Positions 34,505 to 47,174 of a stretch of DNA of 64,000 bases are shown here, one piece after another. The stretch spans positions 457,068-521,067 of the forward strand of contig JAKMXF010000122.1 in assembly GCA_024704765.1 (NCBI GenBank). Reading direction: 5' to 3'. The notes below the pieces were generated by a model. It searched no databases. It had not been told where the DNA came from and worked only from the letters and a program-made list of their open reading frames with translations. This DNA is from Oopsacas minuta. Lineage: Eukaryota; Porifera; Hexactinellida; Lyssacinosida; Leucopsacidae. Made by a program: the position numbers and the translations under genes. Within the stretch, counting starts at the first letter, position 1, and every line of letters starts with the position of its first letter.

Positions 34505-34910
34505 TAAAGTTATTCAGGAAAAATGTACTGTTTTACAATATTCAAAACATGCGTTCAGCTTTCACCATTAGGTCTCATATTTAGTAGGATAGGTTCTATT
34601 GAAAAATGCATAAATAGCACAAGCAAATAATATTTAAAACTACATAGGAATTGAATATTGAACCAATCGTCAATTTGGAAATGAAAAATGGCTAACTTTG
34701 GATAAGTGAAAGATAAAAAAAAAGAACCAAAATAAAAGAATCAAAATGTTCAGAAGATTACGAACGCAATGATTTTGAATAGTGAAGTGGCGAAGAAAAT
34801 TGTGTTGATGACTTTCATCCAATTTCCACATACCGTGCCACAACTAGTTATCGTAAGTTAAATCGCATGTTTGTAGGTAACAGAAAATGATTAAAAACAA
34901 CACAACTTAC

Positions 34911-35117
34911 ATTATTGATCTTAAATTGAGAATTCGGATCGCCACCAATTATCAGGATTGATATCCTGCCATTATCACCATCATCCAGATCACTCGCACT
35001 AATATTTGTCACAAATGTGCCAACCAAAGAATTTTCAGGGATACTTAGAGTAATCAAAGCAACATCAAATACTGGATTATGATCATTAATGTCTGTAATC
35101 GTAATTGTCACGCTTGC
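34911..35117 (-). CDS. Giant cadherin, exon e
   Basis: 207 nt, phase 0 at both ends. Acceptor TTCTTTTTAG ends at 35118; donor GTAAGT begins at 34910. It encodes ASVTITITDINDHNPVF (strand G plus DINDH linker) and the first half of the next EC repeat: SIPENSLVGTFV, SASDLDDGDNGRISI, GGDPNSQFKINN. The join EATDGSNVDS + ASVTITITD with exon d is a textbook EC strand F to G transition. PEN, DLDD and DNG are recognisable calcium-ligand positions. Confidence 0.88.
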
Positions 35118-35719
35118 CTAAAAAGAAAGGAGAAATGTAGATTCCAATTGATTGAGAGTGTCTTCGCCAAAAATATTTAGTAAATATGAGTGAAATAAGA
35201 CAGGTTTGGAAAATGCACAATTGCACATGTAGGAGCAAAAAATGTTATAGGAGGAGGGTAGCATTTAGAGTATTGGTTCCGAACATTGTAAATAACAAAT
35301 ATCATATAATTAAAGAAGTGGCGCAAACAGGGGCAATGAGGGCAATGTATCACCCCAGGAAAATTCTTACATATAAAATCATTCCAATACATGGAATATG
35401 AGCTCAAATTGCAAAAAAATTTTCGGCTAGCTTCGCAAGCATCTTGACCTCAATCATGTTATATTACCCCAATCTCTGGTATTTACCTTGAGTAAATCTA
35501 CGAATGGAAGTTGTGTGATCTGAAATTATGGATTTGTAGATGTATTGTGAGCAAGACTATACATAATTAGAAAATGAAACTTTTGTTCAGGTAGAAACGA
35601 AACTTATACGCAACTAATTTGTAGAAATAGTAACTTGTTCAAATGTTACAACCATAGCCTACTAAAGATAAGGTCTATTCACTAAGTTAAATTGTCTCCC
35701 AATTAAGCGGAGTTGACTG

Positions 35720-35731
35720 TATATATATATG

Positions 35732-35767
<36 letters not shown>

Positions 35768-35774
35768 TACATAT
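35720..35774. repeat. (TA)n microsatellite
   Basis: Alternating TA with occasional TG/CA steps, next to a pogo-type terminus (CAGTCAACTCCGCTTAATTG, reversed, ending at 35719). A shorter TA-rich run lies at 39425-39462. Confidence 0.85.
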
Positions 35775-35779
35775 GCATA

Positions 35780-36245
35780 GACTACCATACACACGGCTAG
35801 TAAAGGGAAGAATTGCCAAAATAATATCTTAGAAAATCGAAGAAATTCCATCAAAAAATGTATGCGAACACAAAATAAGCTATAATTGCTAACGTTTTTT
35901 ATAAGTATATTTAATCCAGTATCTCTATTGTGTTTTTTGTGCCTAAGTTAATACGAATCATGATTCATTTAATGGAATTTGTGGGCTATTCGAAAATATT
36001 TGTATTTATTAGTAAAATAACTACCATCATTAAAGGTGAACTTTAATTGCGTCATTGTGGTTAAAATAACTTGGAAGGCAGGTTCAATAGTATCCTAGAT
36101 GTCTTCACCGTATATGGAAACTTATAGACAGTTGAATTTGTAATGATAACCACAATTCTTAATGATCAAAGAGAATAGAATCAATGCCTGGAAATTATTT
36201 TGGCAATTCCTTGCTTAGCTAGCCGTGTATATAGTAGGTCATGAA
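35780..36245. repeat. Long-TIR repeat 'Y', copy 3, shortened
   Basis: The left end ACACACGGCTAGTAAAG..GAATTGCCAAAATAAT and right end ATTTTGGCAATTCCTTGC..GCTAGCCGTGTATATAG are inverted. The core includes ATTCCATCAAAAAATGTATG (35843), the reverse of the core in copies 2 and 4. It is about half the length of copy 4. Confidence 0.75.
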
Positions 36246-36265
36246 GTATGTATATACGTACATAC

Positions 36266-36440
36266 AGTGAAACCTTGTTAATACGAACACATTTACTACG
36301 AATTTCCGGTAAAGATGAACAGAATTTTACACAATTTTAGTCCCTACAATGGAAATTCAATTCTTTTTACTCGGGTTAATACATACATCTAATAAGGAAT
36401 ATAAATCTCGACAGACCCTTGGTGTACTTATGTACGAGGT
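36266..36440. repeat. pogo/Tigger-type left end
   Basis: CAGTGAAACCTTGTTAATAC at 36266 after TA resembles pogo/Tigger termini, followed by ACTCGGGTTAATACATAC. No matching right end was identified. Confidence 0.45.
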
Positions 36441-36509
36441 TATATTATATATCTTTGTATGTTCAAAATAGAATTATGAAAATGCCAGATCCCAAAGCAT
36501 ATTTTTGCC

Positions 36510-36800
36510 GTATAGAGGCATTTTAGCCGGGCTCGGACATGTAAGAGTCTGGGACAATAATTCACATCTATGACGAAATTATGACGTCATTGTCCACTTC
36601 TTGGATTTTCGAAAAATGCATTATTAACCACTGCTCAGCCAATATACATGACAGAATTTTGAAATTGAATCATATGTACCCGTCAATCTGCCACACGGAC
36701 TGACGTCATGATTCAGACCAAAAGCTAACTCATCTTGGAATCACTACGTCTTGATGGTTGTATAAGTATATAAAAATTTTCCGCATTTAGCTATGTTGAG
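36510..36800 (+). repeat. Repeat 'V', copy 1, with two TGACGTCA sites
   Basis: It shares with 39480-39770 and the reverse of 39100-39330 the blocks AATATACATGA(C/T)AGAA, CCAAAAGCTAACTCATC and TATGACG.. . TGACGTCA occurs at 36582-36589 and 36701-36708. No coding potential. Confidence 0.7.
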
Positions 36801-37465
36801 AATTTCATATACTCGGGCCACAGAATGCCCAGATTACTAACCAAAACCAATGTATGAAATCATGGTTGTAAAATGTGGAGCCACCTACTTCTAGTGCAAT
36901 AGGATTCTACATCCCGATGACATAGTACTATATAATAAATATTCTTTATCTACCTTTGGACTATTCTAGAAATTATATTGTCGTTATCAATAATATAATG
37001 ACTATATAAATTCTAGATTAGTACAAAGGTTTAGAATCTCATTTAAAAGGTGTCAAATTAGTGAACCATATTTCTATTAGTTTAAAATGATACTAGAAAT
37101 TTCGTTTCAAATGCTAGTAAGGGGTAATCGGCTATGTTTAATTAAAATGTAAAGTAACCAATTCTACGTATATCTACATGATCTATCTTAGGACCTCCAT
37201 AAAGATGGGACGTGATAAAATTTAAGGTTATGTCGCATCGCGACAATTCCAAGAATGTGGATAAGAAAGGGGTGAAGCTGTATGGTTTGCTTCAATTGTT
37301 GCATGAACATACGTTTTAACACCGCTTTGACACGATGTGCGAATTTTAAAAATATTCCTGTGAGGATCTTCAAAAAATCGACCTTAATCAAGGATTGTCT
37401 CCATCAAGCCGTTCAAAATGGGCCTTTTCAACCTGAAGCCAACATAATCAGGTTTATGATGAATT

Positions 37466-37598
37466 CATTCCCGTCCCTGTAGCTCCAAAACTGACTGAGT
37501 TATGGGCGCTTCTAGAACAATCTTACGAAAATATCTCACTTTGATAGGGTCAAAATATGTATAACTCGGTCAGTTTTGGTGCTACAAGACTGGGAATG
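37466..37598. repeat. Inverted repeat with 38-bp arms
   Basis: CATTCCCGTCCCTGTAGCTC.. at 37466 pairs with ..GCTACAAGACTGGGAATG ending at 37598; the arms include CCAAAACTGAC(T/C)GAGTTAT. There are about five mismatches in 38 bp and a 57-bp spacer. Probably a MITE. Confidence 0.7.
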
Positions 37599-38559
37599 GG
37601 AACATATGAATGCCCTGACGATTATCATTCTCCATATTAAACAGGACCATTTGAATGTGTTTTTTGGAGTTAATGCCGGATTCAGGAAGCGAAGTCGAGT
37701 ATTTTTGAAATTTTTTCAATTTGGTCCATTTATTGGGCCAAAGTAGTGTTGAAATGCATTAGTATGGTTAAAATTAGGGCAAGCAATACATGTTCACCAC
37801 ATTCTAAACCACGTTCATGGGATAGGGGCGATTGGACAAAATCTGAATATTCAGGTATGCATAACCTTAATAGGGAAACTTCAAACTTCAGAAATATCCC
37901 CTCAGTCTAGGACTGCAAGATTTCAGCCCAATTAAATATGTTATTGATATTTATGAATACACATGATCTATCTCTACAAACTATTCCAAGTCTAAATGAA
38001 GTGATCTGATTCTTACTTATCAAATTAGTCAAGAAATGCTCGTTTTAATTGACTACACAGCGCAATAACCAATTTGGTACATGAACAAAGTATACTAACC
38101 TGGGGCATATCAATTATCCTGATTCTTTAAATATGATTAGTTTGTCTCAACCAGCTGTGGCATTTCAAATATTTTCAATTTAATTTCAGCAACCTTATGG
38201 AAATTTGAGAACATTAATACTAACACTCCGGAATGTACATTTGTAAACCTTAAATGTGTGTTCAATACTAACTCGACTTCGTTCATTAAGTATCTGTTAT
38301 CTCTTACATTTCTATTTTTTCTAGCTAACATATTGGAATTTCAAACGTGTCGGATACGTGGCCACTCAACAAAGGCCTACGCCACCCTAAATGTTTTCAT
38401 TCTTCCAAATGGACTTTAACCATTATATCTTCTAATTGTGGAATATTGGTTCGAAAGTATTTTGTGGGAGAGATAAAATAACTCTTAGGTTATCACAAAA
38501 TTGTTTGACTGAAACCTTAATAAAAATATATTAGCTAGCAATAATAGGATTTATGAGTT

Positions 38560-38810
38560 TGCAACTATCAATTTTCCTGGATGCAAACAAAACATATCCA
38601 ATGCAACCTCATTAAATGGGGTCTCTATAATAGAGGAAACTTTACAAAATGGCGAATTTTGCCCCACATTAATTCGTTTCGATAAACGAGAAGTGGGGAA
38701 ATGGGATACCTTTGAGAAAATTGTATCTCACGCCATTGAAATGAACCTCGATAAACGGGGATTTATAAGAAAAATTTGGATATTCAATTATCAATGAAAA
38801 TGCAATTAAT
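38560..38810. repeat. Repeat 'U', copy 1
   Basis: Shared with 60050-60340: GAACCTCGATAAAC(G/A), GAGAAGTGGGGAA/AGAAGTAGGGAA and CCTTTGAGA. The CTCGATAAACG motifs resemble pogo/Tigger subterminal repeats. No coding potential. Confidence 0.5.
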
Positions 38811-39099
38811 CTGTACTAGCTAGCTTCGCTTGCTTGGTTGCTGCGCGACAGCTTAATGCCGCAGGTTAGCTTAAGTATTAAACAGTTACATTATTTGATG
38901 CTTTTGGTCGCTACGCGGCGGGATATACTCGACACTAAGTACCTCGGGGTGAAATTTTGTGGAAATTTGAATTTTTGTCATCAATGGTACATCCATATTC
39001 AATTTAATCACTTCCGTGGAATACTGGAGCTGCTACGTGGCTTTTGGTTAGTAGTCTGAGCGTGTTATGCAGCTGTTATTAAAAAATTCTGTAATTTTT

Positions 39100-39330
39100 T
39101 CGAAATTTGGAAAATTAGGATATTTTGCAAAGCCTGATGGCGTAATAATCCCAAGATGACTTAGCTTTTGGTCAGAATCATGACGTCAGAAAGTGTAACA
39201 TATTAAAGATACCTGTGATTTTCAATTACCCATAAAGGTGACAATGACGTCGTATTTTCGTCATAGGTGTGATTTTCGCCCAAGACTCGAACTTGTCCGA
39301 CCCAAGGCAAAATATCTATGTATGCGAAAA
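39100..39330 (-). repeat. Repeat 'V', copy 2 (inverted)
   Basis: Reverse-oriented match to copy 3: GATGGCGTAATAATCCCAAG, CTTAGCTTTTGGTC, a TGACGTCA at 39181-39188 and a one-off TGACGTCG at 39245-39252. With copy 3 it forms a loose inverted pair. Confidence 0.7.
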
Positions 39331-39479
39331 ATCAGCCCTTGGGTGTTCCAGTTACTTTAATCAATTCTGGACATCACAAAATATATATCTATATTATTAA
39401 AGCGCAATTAATAATTTAGACGTATTATTGTGTGTATATATACGTGTATATATATATATATATGTTTGAATGTCCACAA

Positions 39480-39770
39480 TTGATTGAATAAACTGGAGGA
39501 CCCCAAGGCTGACAAGTTCGAGGGTGGGATAAAAGTATGAAGAAATAATGACGTTATTGTCACCTTTTGAATTTTGTGGAAATCTCATTATTCACCACTA
39601 ATCAATCAATATACATGATAGAAGTTGTAAATTGGAATCACAGGTACCCCTCAATGTGGCAAATGTCCTGACGTCATCATTCCGATCAAAAGCTAACTCA
39701 TCATGGGATTATTACGCCATCAGGACTGTACAAAAAAACAAAAAATTTCTCTAGTTTTTTCGCAACTATT
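39480..39770 (+). repeat. Repeat 'V', copy 3
   Basis: It matches copy 1 (AATATACATGATAGAAG, AAAAGCTAACTCATCATGGG). TGACGTCA lies at 39669-39676 and a decayed TGACGTTA at 39550-39557. Confidence 0.7.
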
Positions 39771-40168
39771 ATTTGGTATACGAATCTAGCGTTAAGAGTA
39801 ACAAAATAGTATGTATTTCAAGAATTCTTAGTTATATTTTCGGCAACGTTGGCTTAAATGAAGGAAGATATACATAATGGTATCAATCAACTCGTACCAC
39901 ATGCTAAATTGTACCAATGTTTTAGGCAACTCCTAACAGTTACCAATTCTTACCTATGCAAATCTAGGGGAAGAGGCCCGCAGAACCTTAAATTGGGTCT
40001 GGTATTCTATCCATAAAAACCGGTGCGAATAGTATGGACAATGCATGTTGGCGAATTCCTTTTCCGATCGGGGGCTACGCGTCCGAAACCATGGAAATTC
40101 TAATACATGGAATGCTATAGGGCCAATAACCTAGCTAAAATAAGAGAAAATGAATCAAATGACGTATA

Positions 40169-41549
40169 CCGTCTGTCAATTTGAAATTGGGAAAATCTTT
40201 TTCGATGTTAGAATGTTCCTAATTGCATTTTCAAATTGGTTATCGTAGTAATATTGATATTTTGTGTTTTTCAACTATTTCTAGTCATTTCTTAACCAAC
40301 TGAACTTCTCTAGCTGACTGCGGTTACAAAATATTTCAATTTATACTTAGTTACTAATCAAATATTCTATATAAATATTTATCACTTGAATTTCTCGCAA
40401 CACTTCTATTTCTTCGCTAATAATTCTTTAATTTCATCAATTCAAAACCTTAAAATGAACGAGCAAGAACAGCGTAACAATATCAAGATACTTTTCAACA
40501 CAGGAATCAAAATTGTAAAGAACTATCTCGAAGAACTGGAGTTTCAAAAAGTACAGTTTATCGCACTGTTTACAAATTGAGGAATGCTGAATCCGTTGAT
40601 AGAAAGATTGGTTGCGGGAAACAGCGTCAGATCAAAGCAAATAACGCTAGATCACTTGTTAGTTTGGCAATCAACAATCCTAGGTTATCTGTGAGGAAGT
40701 TGACTTGCAAATTTAACAAAAGGCGGGGTCTATCGTTCTCACACGAGGCTGTAAGGATTGAGATGAAGCGGCGTGGCTTCACCCGCAAGGTTGCTAGAAA
40801 GATTCGATGCTTACACAAACCCATAAGACTCATCGTGTCGATTGGGCTAAGTCTAACAGATGTAGATATTGGGAGAAAGTGATATTTAGCGATGAGATGT
40901 CCATTTGGCTAGCTGGTGGAAGAGTATGTGTCTGGTGTAAAGGTGATTCGAAACCAGTAAAACCCAGTACGAAACACTCTCCTAAATTGCATGTTTGGGG
41001 AGCGTTTTCAGCACGTGGAACGTTTCCTATCAAGGTTTTCAGAGACAATCTCACCGGGCGACTTTACTGCGACATTCTGCACGAATGTTTAGTAGAACAA
41101 GCAAGTGTCTTGTACCCTGATGGATAGGTTTTCCAGGAAGACAACGATCCCAAACACACGTGCAACCTTGCTAAAGGATACATGGAGGAGAAAGGGATAC
41201 ATAGGATGGATTGGCTTGCTTGTAGACGGATTTGAATCCGATCGAGAACATCTGGTCGTGGATCAAGGGAGAAATCGATTTGAAGTCACCATGAAATTTA
41301 AATGAGCTGGAAAGGGAGCTAAATGAAGTATGGAATTCTTTAGAAGATGAATTTTTACGTCCATTTTGGTCATCGATGCCAAAAAGAGTCAAATTAGCAC
41401 GGAAAAGTAACGGAAATAAGATAAATTATTAGGCCTACTATAATATTGATTGTTTAAGGATTCTAATAACATATTTAGAATAGAAATACACTAAATGTAC
41501 TTGTAGCTAGGGAAAACAAAGATCTTCCCAATTTCAAGTTGACAGACTG
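40169..41549 (+). mobile_element. Tc1 (DD34E) element
   Basis: 1,381 bp. The ends are CCGTCTGTCAATTTGAAATT at 40169 and the reverse of CAGTCTGTCAACTTGAAATT ending at 41549, with TA at 40167-40168 and 41550-41551. The same family as 11925-13283 by protein, but a distinct subfamily by TIR. Confidence 0.92.
40455..41432 (+). pseudogene. Tc1 (DD34E) transposase, frameshifted
   Basis: It starts at ATG 40455 (MNEQEQRNNIKILFNTG). After a shift near 40575 come the linker and second HTH (NNARSLVSLAINNPRLSVRK, SFSHEAVRIEMKRRGF). After a shift near 40815 come VIFSDEMSIW (D), VWCKGDS and KLHVWGAFSARGTFP, a stop (TGG to TAG) near 41126, FQEDNDPKHT (D) and a damaged NLNPIENI..W region near 41235-41260. 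The frame ends at a TAG at 41430-41432 after KSNGNKINY. Several lesions; inactive. Confidence 0.88.
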
Positions 41550-41591
41550 TACTTCACGAAAACAGTTAGTTAGTAAAAAAATATATTTTTA

Positions 41592-41929
41592 TACAGTGGA
41601 ACATCAATAATCCGACAAGTGTATAATCCGGAAATCCCTAAACCGAGATTATTTCTTGTCATAGATCGTTTTTGTAAAGAAAGTAACTTCATAACTCCTG
41701 AACCTCGATATTCAGGAATCGGACAATCTAACGTTAATAGAGTAATGTGAATTCGACTAGTATAATCAAACAAATATTTTCGTTTCAGAAAATGTCAAAT
41801 AATTGAGGTTATTTTATCTCCATAATCCGACATAATAGTTTACTATATTTAATCTAGCAGACTGGCTAGTATAATATTAATCAACCTTAAGGCTTGCATT
41901 ACCTTTTCAACCTCTATAATCCAACAAAT
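41592..41929. repeat. pogo/Tigger-type terminus
   Basis: CAGTGGAACATCAATAATCC at 41592 after TA, followed by repeated ATAATCCGAC/ATAATCCAAC motifs to about 41930. No matching right terminus was found. It abuts the left arm of A2. Confidence 0.5.
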
Positions 41930-43239
41930 ATGGTACAAAAAAGAAATTAGCAACCAATTCAAATTAACAAAGAACTTGTTCACTACAATCGTGTATTTGA
42001 CCGACTTAACATATAGCTAGAGAAAGAATTTTGCTATTATTCGAAATTATAGCGTTGGTGGATTACGAAAATGTCTTCAGAATTGCAATAATATGTGTGA
42101 TGACTTAGCATTGAGGCTTTTAAAAATTTTCCATTCATGTCAACTACAATGTGTTATTTGACCGCCTTCTCATTATTATTTTGAAACAAGTTTTCTTCTA
42201 CATACTATAGAGGGCTGGTGGATTATGTGTTTAAAATTTCTTTTTAAATATTCATTCCTTTTTGAAATATTATATTTTGAAAAATTCAACGAAGAAGTTA
42301 GACTAGGGTCACTTCAGTCACTAAATTGACTCACTTATACTCATGAGATTTAAACGAAATCAGTATCATTGGAAAGAGAAGAGTTGAACATTTTAAGCAA
42401 TATATTTTGATTTTAAAAACCATTACTTTTAGTTACTTCTTTGGTGAAAATTTTAATGTCATGACTCCTTAAATTTACCCACCTAAACAGTCAGAATTCG
42501 ATTCTGAAATATATATGCATACTTTAGTGATATGGATGTTTATGAAAATTATATTTCATTAAAAAATACTAAACATTCGCAGAGCTAGAGGAATTCAAAT
42601 TTGAAGGTGCGAGTGAGAGTGGTAGTGGAAGAATCATTTTCTACATAAAGTAGGGTCAGTTCAAACTCATGTTTCTTACCCTAAATCCGACTGAATTTAT
42701 ATTAATTTATGCTAATCGATAGTTGAGACATAGACGTTTATAACAATAGCGATATTTTCGTGAAACACTACAAATTATCACCAGCAAAGCGTGCAAAAAT
42801 CGATAAATTCTAAGGGGGTTTTGTGTATTACGAATTCGAAATTTAAGATAAATTCTTGAAGTTATTCCTCTTCAGAACACCTCAAAATGTATAGATACCT
42901 TCTTTCGCATCATATAATTCAATTTTCTTAACAAGAACAGGGGACGCTAGTACTATTTTTATGATTTTTATATTTACTGGTATTTTGCTTAGTCTGAATT
43001 TTCCTCAGTTGCTTCACTATAATTACTGCTTGTTAAGATAGTCATATTGCATATACTAAACTGTAAGACTATGGAACACTTGCTCAGAACATTAGTACGT
43101 ATAGGAAGTCATATCATTATACTTGCTATAGTTCCCATTTCAACTTGTTTCAACACTTCTTTGTAGTTAACCTACACACAAAACGAGTTGATATACATTA
43201 CTTGTTGTAAATATCATAGATGTTTAATATTATAGTGTA

Positions 43240-44407
43240 CAAGGGTTGTTCAATAAGTAATGAGACTAATGTATCGAATTCATATTCTAGTTAATACAGC
43301 TCTAAGCCTAGTATCAGATTACAAGCCTAACTTAATTGTCTAACTTCGATACAATATACTCTTTACTCCACTAGCATATTCTTCAGTATAAAGTTTCATT
43401 TGTATAGGCTACTTTCTCAACTAATGGATTTTAGCAAAAGAGGGAAACGACAAATAACTTTTGGTACCTGTGGAAAAAGGGGAAGACTGGCTCATACATT
43501 CCTCATGAAATGCAGGATATTTTCGATGATGGCGACGAGGACCTCCACGATGACTCTCGTTTAGGTCGTCCGACTTACTCAAAAACCCGCAGTAATATCG
43601 AGAGGGTCCAAACAATTTTGGACCAGGACAGACGAATAACCCTGCGAGAGTTAGAAGAGAGGGTAGGTATATCAAAAGCCACACTACACTACACTCGACT
43701 ATCACTCAAGATGTGGAAATGTCGTAGGTAACTGCGCGTTGGATCCCAAAACTTCTTCAAAAGAACAAAAACGCGAAAGGGTCAGAGTTAGCAAAGAATT
43801 ACTTTCAAGATACAAGGCTGAGGAAGACTTTTTGGATCGTATAGTAACCGGGGATGAAACTTGGTTTCATTATTATGAACCAGAGAACAAAACTTAATCG
43901 AAGCAGTGGAAGAGACGTGATGGACATCTACCCATCAAAGTAAAGGCCGCAAATGAGCAGGGAAGAGAATGGCAGCAGTATTTGGGATAGAGAAGGAATT
44001 ATACACCTCGACTGGTTGCCTGAGAAGGTCATCATGACAACGCAAGGCCACATGTAAGCTCCAAGATAATGGCTGCAATTGACTACTTAAGATACGAATG
44101 CCTCCCTCATCCACTGCATATCCCAGACCTGCCTCTCAGCGACCACTGGCTGTTTGTGGAGATGAAGAGGCCGTTTCGAGGGAAGAGATTTGAGGATTTC
44201 AAACGGCTGGAGTATGAAATACAACAGCGGGAACAAAGGACCCTAAATAATTCTATACCACTGGGCTGGAAAGGTTACCAGAACGATGGAAACGATGTAT
44301 AAAGTTAAAGAGCAATTTATCGAAAGATTTGATAATCAATAATGATAAGTATAGGTTTACTATATACATTATGAAAAAATGTCTCGTTATTTATTGAACA
44401 AACTTTG
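43240..44407 (+). mobile_element. mariner family M1, copy 2, with deleted and damaged transposase
   Basis: 1,168 bp, TIR CAAGGGTTGTTCAATAAGTA at 43240 and the reverse of CAAAGTTTGTTCAATAAATA ending at 44407, with TA at both sides. The transposase relic keeps HEMQDIF, GRPTYSKTRSNIERV and RELEERVGISKATLHY at 43500-43690, GDETWFHYYEPE near 43850 and LSDHWLFVEMK near 44135. The part encoding the first HTH (CPSKATIYRW in copy 1) is deleted, and the second catalytic block is largely gone. Confidence 0.9.
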
Positions 44408-44689
44408 TATATACCAGTCAAATATTATAGAACTTCTTCCTCAAGATGGTTCAAACAGATAAATTTACAGATAGTTTTCAGAGATATTGTACCATTTATC
44501 TCTAAGGCAAAAATACATATATTAGTATAAATTCTGCAATGAATGACTCTTCGTGTCTGAAAATATTACACAATCAGAAACACATATTGCCCTATATGAT
44601 TATTACTTACTATTGTGTAACCACCTAAATATACATACATTTAGTATTTTAGCTTGTGGACCATTCCTCCTTACAATTTTCTTCATTCT

Positions 44690-46340
44690 AGTATTCCCAT
44701 AAATTTTTCGAAATGCTCAACAAAGGTAGGCATTTGCATATAAGTTACAGCAACTAACTTTACATTGGCTTCATCTTCATTTTCCTCAGGTATTTCATTA
44801 TTAATTTCTATCTCACACTTATTACACATCTCTAATGCGATAAATTTGTGCTCATAATCATTGGATCGTTCTTCAAAACATCAAATATTCATAATAATTC
44901 AATAAGATGGTAAATTTCACACAATTTTTTACAATTTGAGATCCGGCCAAAACATGTAGAACGATTCTCTTGATCTTTTATCAATTTTAAACAGATTGTC
45001 TATATTGTAACTGATCCTGTGCATTACACTAGCTGTACACAGATGTAAAACAGTAGTAACATTCATATTTTCATTATTAATGGAGCCAATCTCTAACAGT
45101 TTTTCATTTCTGATTAAACTTTCCTTAGACAATCCGCGGATTTTAAATATGTTATATTGCCATAACAAAATCCTCTTATTTTCTCAGAATCATTGAATTG
45201 CTTATTAAATATTTTGCTCACAGAATAATTATCTAACAATCTTCCCATATTTCTGCGCTCACTACAAAATAAATTGCTACTATAAGCACCCGTAGCATCT
45301 GTATGATGAGTTGAAAGAGGTATTTCCGGATAAAACTTGACCACCACACGATTATATAAATAATTCTTGTCCTCAATGTAAAAACATATGCTTTACAATT
45401 TGGGATTTACATTCTGCTCTAGCCAGTATCGTAACTACTTTGTATTGGCCCCCCCGTCTAATCAGTTTCGAGGCCCTCTTAAGCAAACCATAATTTCAAA
45501 ATCATGAATTTTCTAAAAATAACTGAAAATCAAAATTATTTGAATAGGTAAACTCCAAAACACACAAATTGTTTACATCATAAAACTTAGAAGAAAATAG
45601 ATTCGTCCAATTAGTGATTCATGACATTCTATGTTTCGAATCAGTAATGCACAAACTATCTCCTATTATGTGATTTCGAGATAAAATTCTCTAGATTCAC
45701 AACATTGAATGTCAAAAACAACTCCAGAGCTGACCTCTAACAATGTATCCGCAACTTGTGTACTTCCTACATTACGCTTAGGATTGTGAACATGAGGAAG
45801 GGGAATTAGTTCCTTGACTAAACATTCAACACGAACAAGGTATTCAGAATAAATTTTTGTAAGCTGGTAATACTATTAGTATCGAATTCCTTTCTTTGTT
45901 CAAATACTTAAATAATGAAAATGCTCAAAATTTCTCCACTTAAACAGACATATTGTCACCAAACATTTGATAAACTAAATTATGATCCGGTTGTGTTAGA
46001 ACTAACCACAAAACTAACTATGGACTACACTCAACAAAGCTATTTGCTATAAGCACCTGTGATGACATTAATGAAATGAAGTCACTCATCAATAAAACAT
46101 GCATCTGTGTATTGCAAAAATCCAGATATATTTCTACCATTAGATAACGCATATAATTTTGCGGTATCTACCCACAAGTGAGCTTCAGATGTATTCAAGA
46201 AATACATTTTCTTCAAGAATTTCTTTATTAATACAATTCATTAAATTTACTCCTTCAAATTGGTATACACGGTTATATCAGAGGTAGTTGATGCCCACAC
46301 AAAAAGAAACTTATCGTCTCGTAAATCGAATTCAAGAGTA
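44690..46340 (-). repeat. Coding-like repeat 'B-C-D', second copy
   Basis: Minus-strand frames in order: LEFDLRDDKFLFVWASTTS (about 46330-46270); EYLVRVECLVKELIPLPHVH, then VADTLLEVSSGVVFD and a stop near 45690; YPEIPLSTHHTDATGAYSS and NLFCSERRNMGRLLDNYSVS (45340-45230); MNVTTVLHLCTASVMHRIS (45065-45010); CEIEINNEIPEENEDEAN, AVTYMQMPTFVEHFEKF and GILE-stop (44830-44690). Each has a partner in the first copy. At 45450-45475 a C/G-rich scrap resembles the hAT subterminal at 2137-2190. I cannot assign the protein; it could be the gene of an undescribed element or a duplicated host gene. Confidence 0.55.
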
Positions 46341-47174
46341 GATAGATTACCAAAGTGATGAAACTGATATATTGAAAACCCAACTAGTCTCTTATATTTA
46401 TCAATATACAATAAGCAATTAAAGTATTGGCATAAAATTAGATAAGTTAGTTCCGAAGAAAAATACCATAAGATTGACGCAAATATTATTAGGTAAATAC
46501 GTATTCACTTGTATGCACAAAAATGAAGTTTAACATTGACTCAAAATGAAAATGAACCCTCGAAATATATTATCACCAAATGTTAAAAAAAGGTACTAGT
46601 ACCCCTGCTCTTAGTGAGGAAATTGAATTATAAGATACGAAAGAAGGTATCTATACATTTTGAAGGTGTTCTGAAGAGAAAAAGCTTCAAGAATTGATCT
46701 CAAAGATAGAATTCGTAATACACAAGAAACCTGAGAATTTACCGATTTTTACAGGCCGTTGCTGGTGATAATTTTTAGTGTTTCACGAAAATATCGCTAT
46801 TGTTATAAACGTCTATGTCTCAACTATCGATTAGCATAAAAATAATACAAATTCAGTCGGATTTAGGGTAAGAAACATTAGTTTGATCTGACCTTACTTT
46901 GTTTAGAACATGATTCATCCCCTACTCACTCCGCCATAAAATATTAATTCCTCTAGCTCCGCGAGTTTTTAATATTTTTTACTAAAATAGAATTTTCAAT
47001 AAACATACGTATCACTAAAGTATGCATATATGAGTATAAGTGAGTCAAATTAGTGACTGAAGTGACCTAGTCTAACTTCTTCGTTGAATTTTCAAAATAT
47101 AATATTTCAAAAAGTAATGAATAATTTTAAAAGAAATATCAAACACATAATCCACCAGCTCTCAAAAGTATGTA

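Larger units (their letters stand above)
31386..34910 (-). other. Cadherin intron e-f (3,525 bp)
   Basis: It holds a KIAA1586-like hAT relic on the plus strand and an intact DD37D transposon inserted into it. Nothing was seen in 31560-31920 or 34620-34910 beyond AT-rich intron. Confidence 0.8.
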
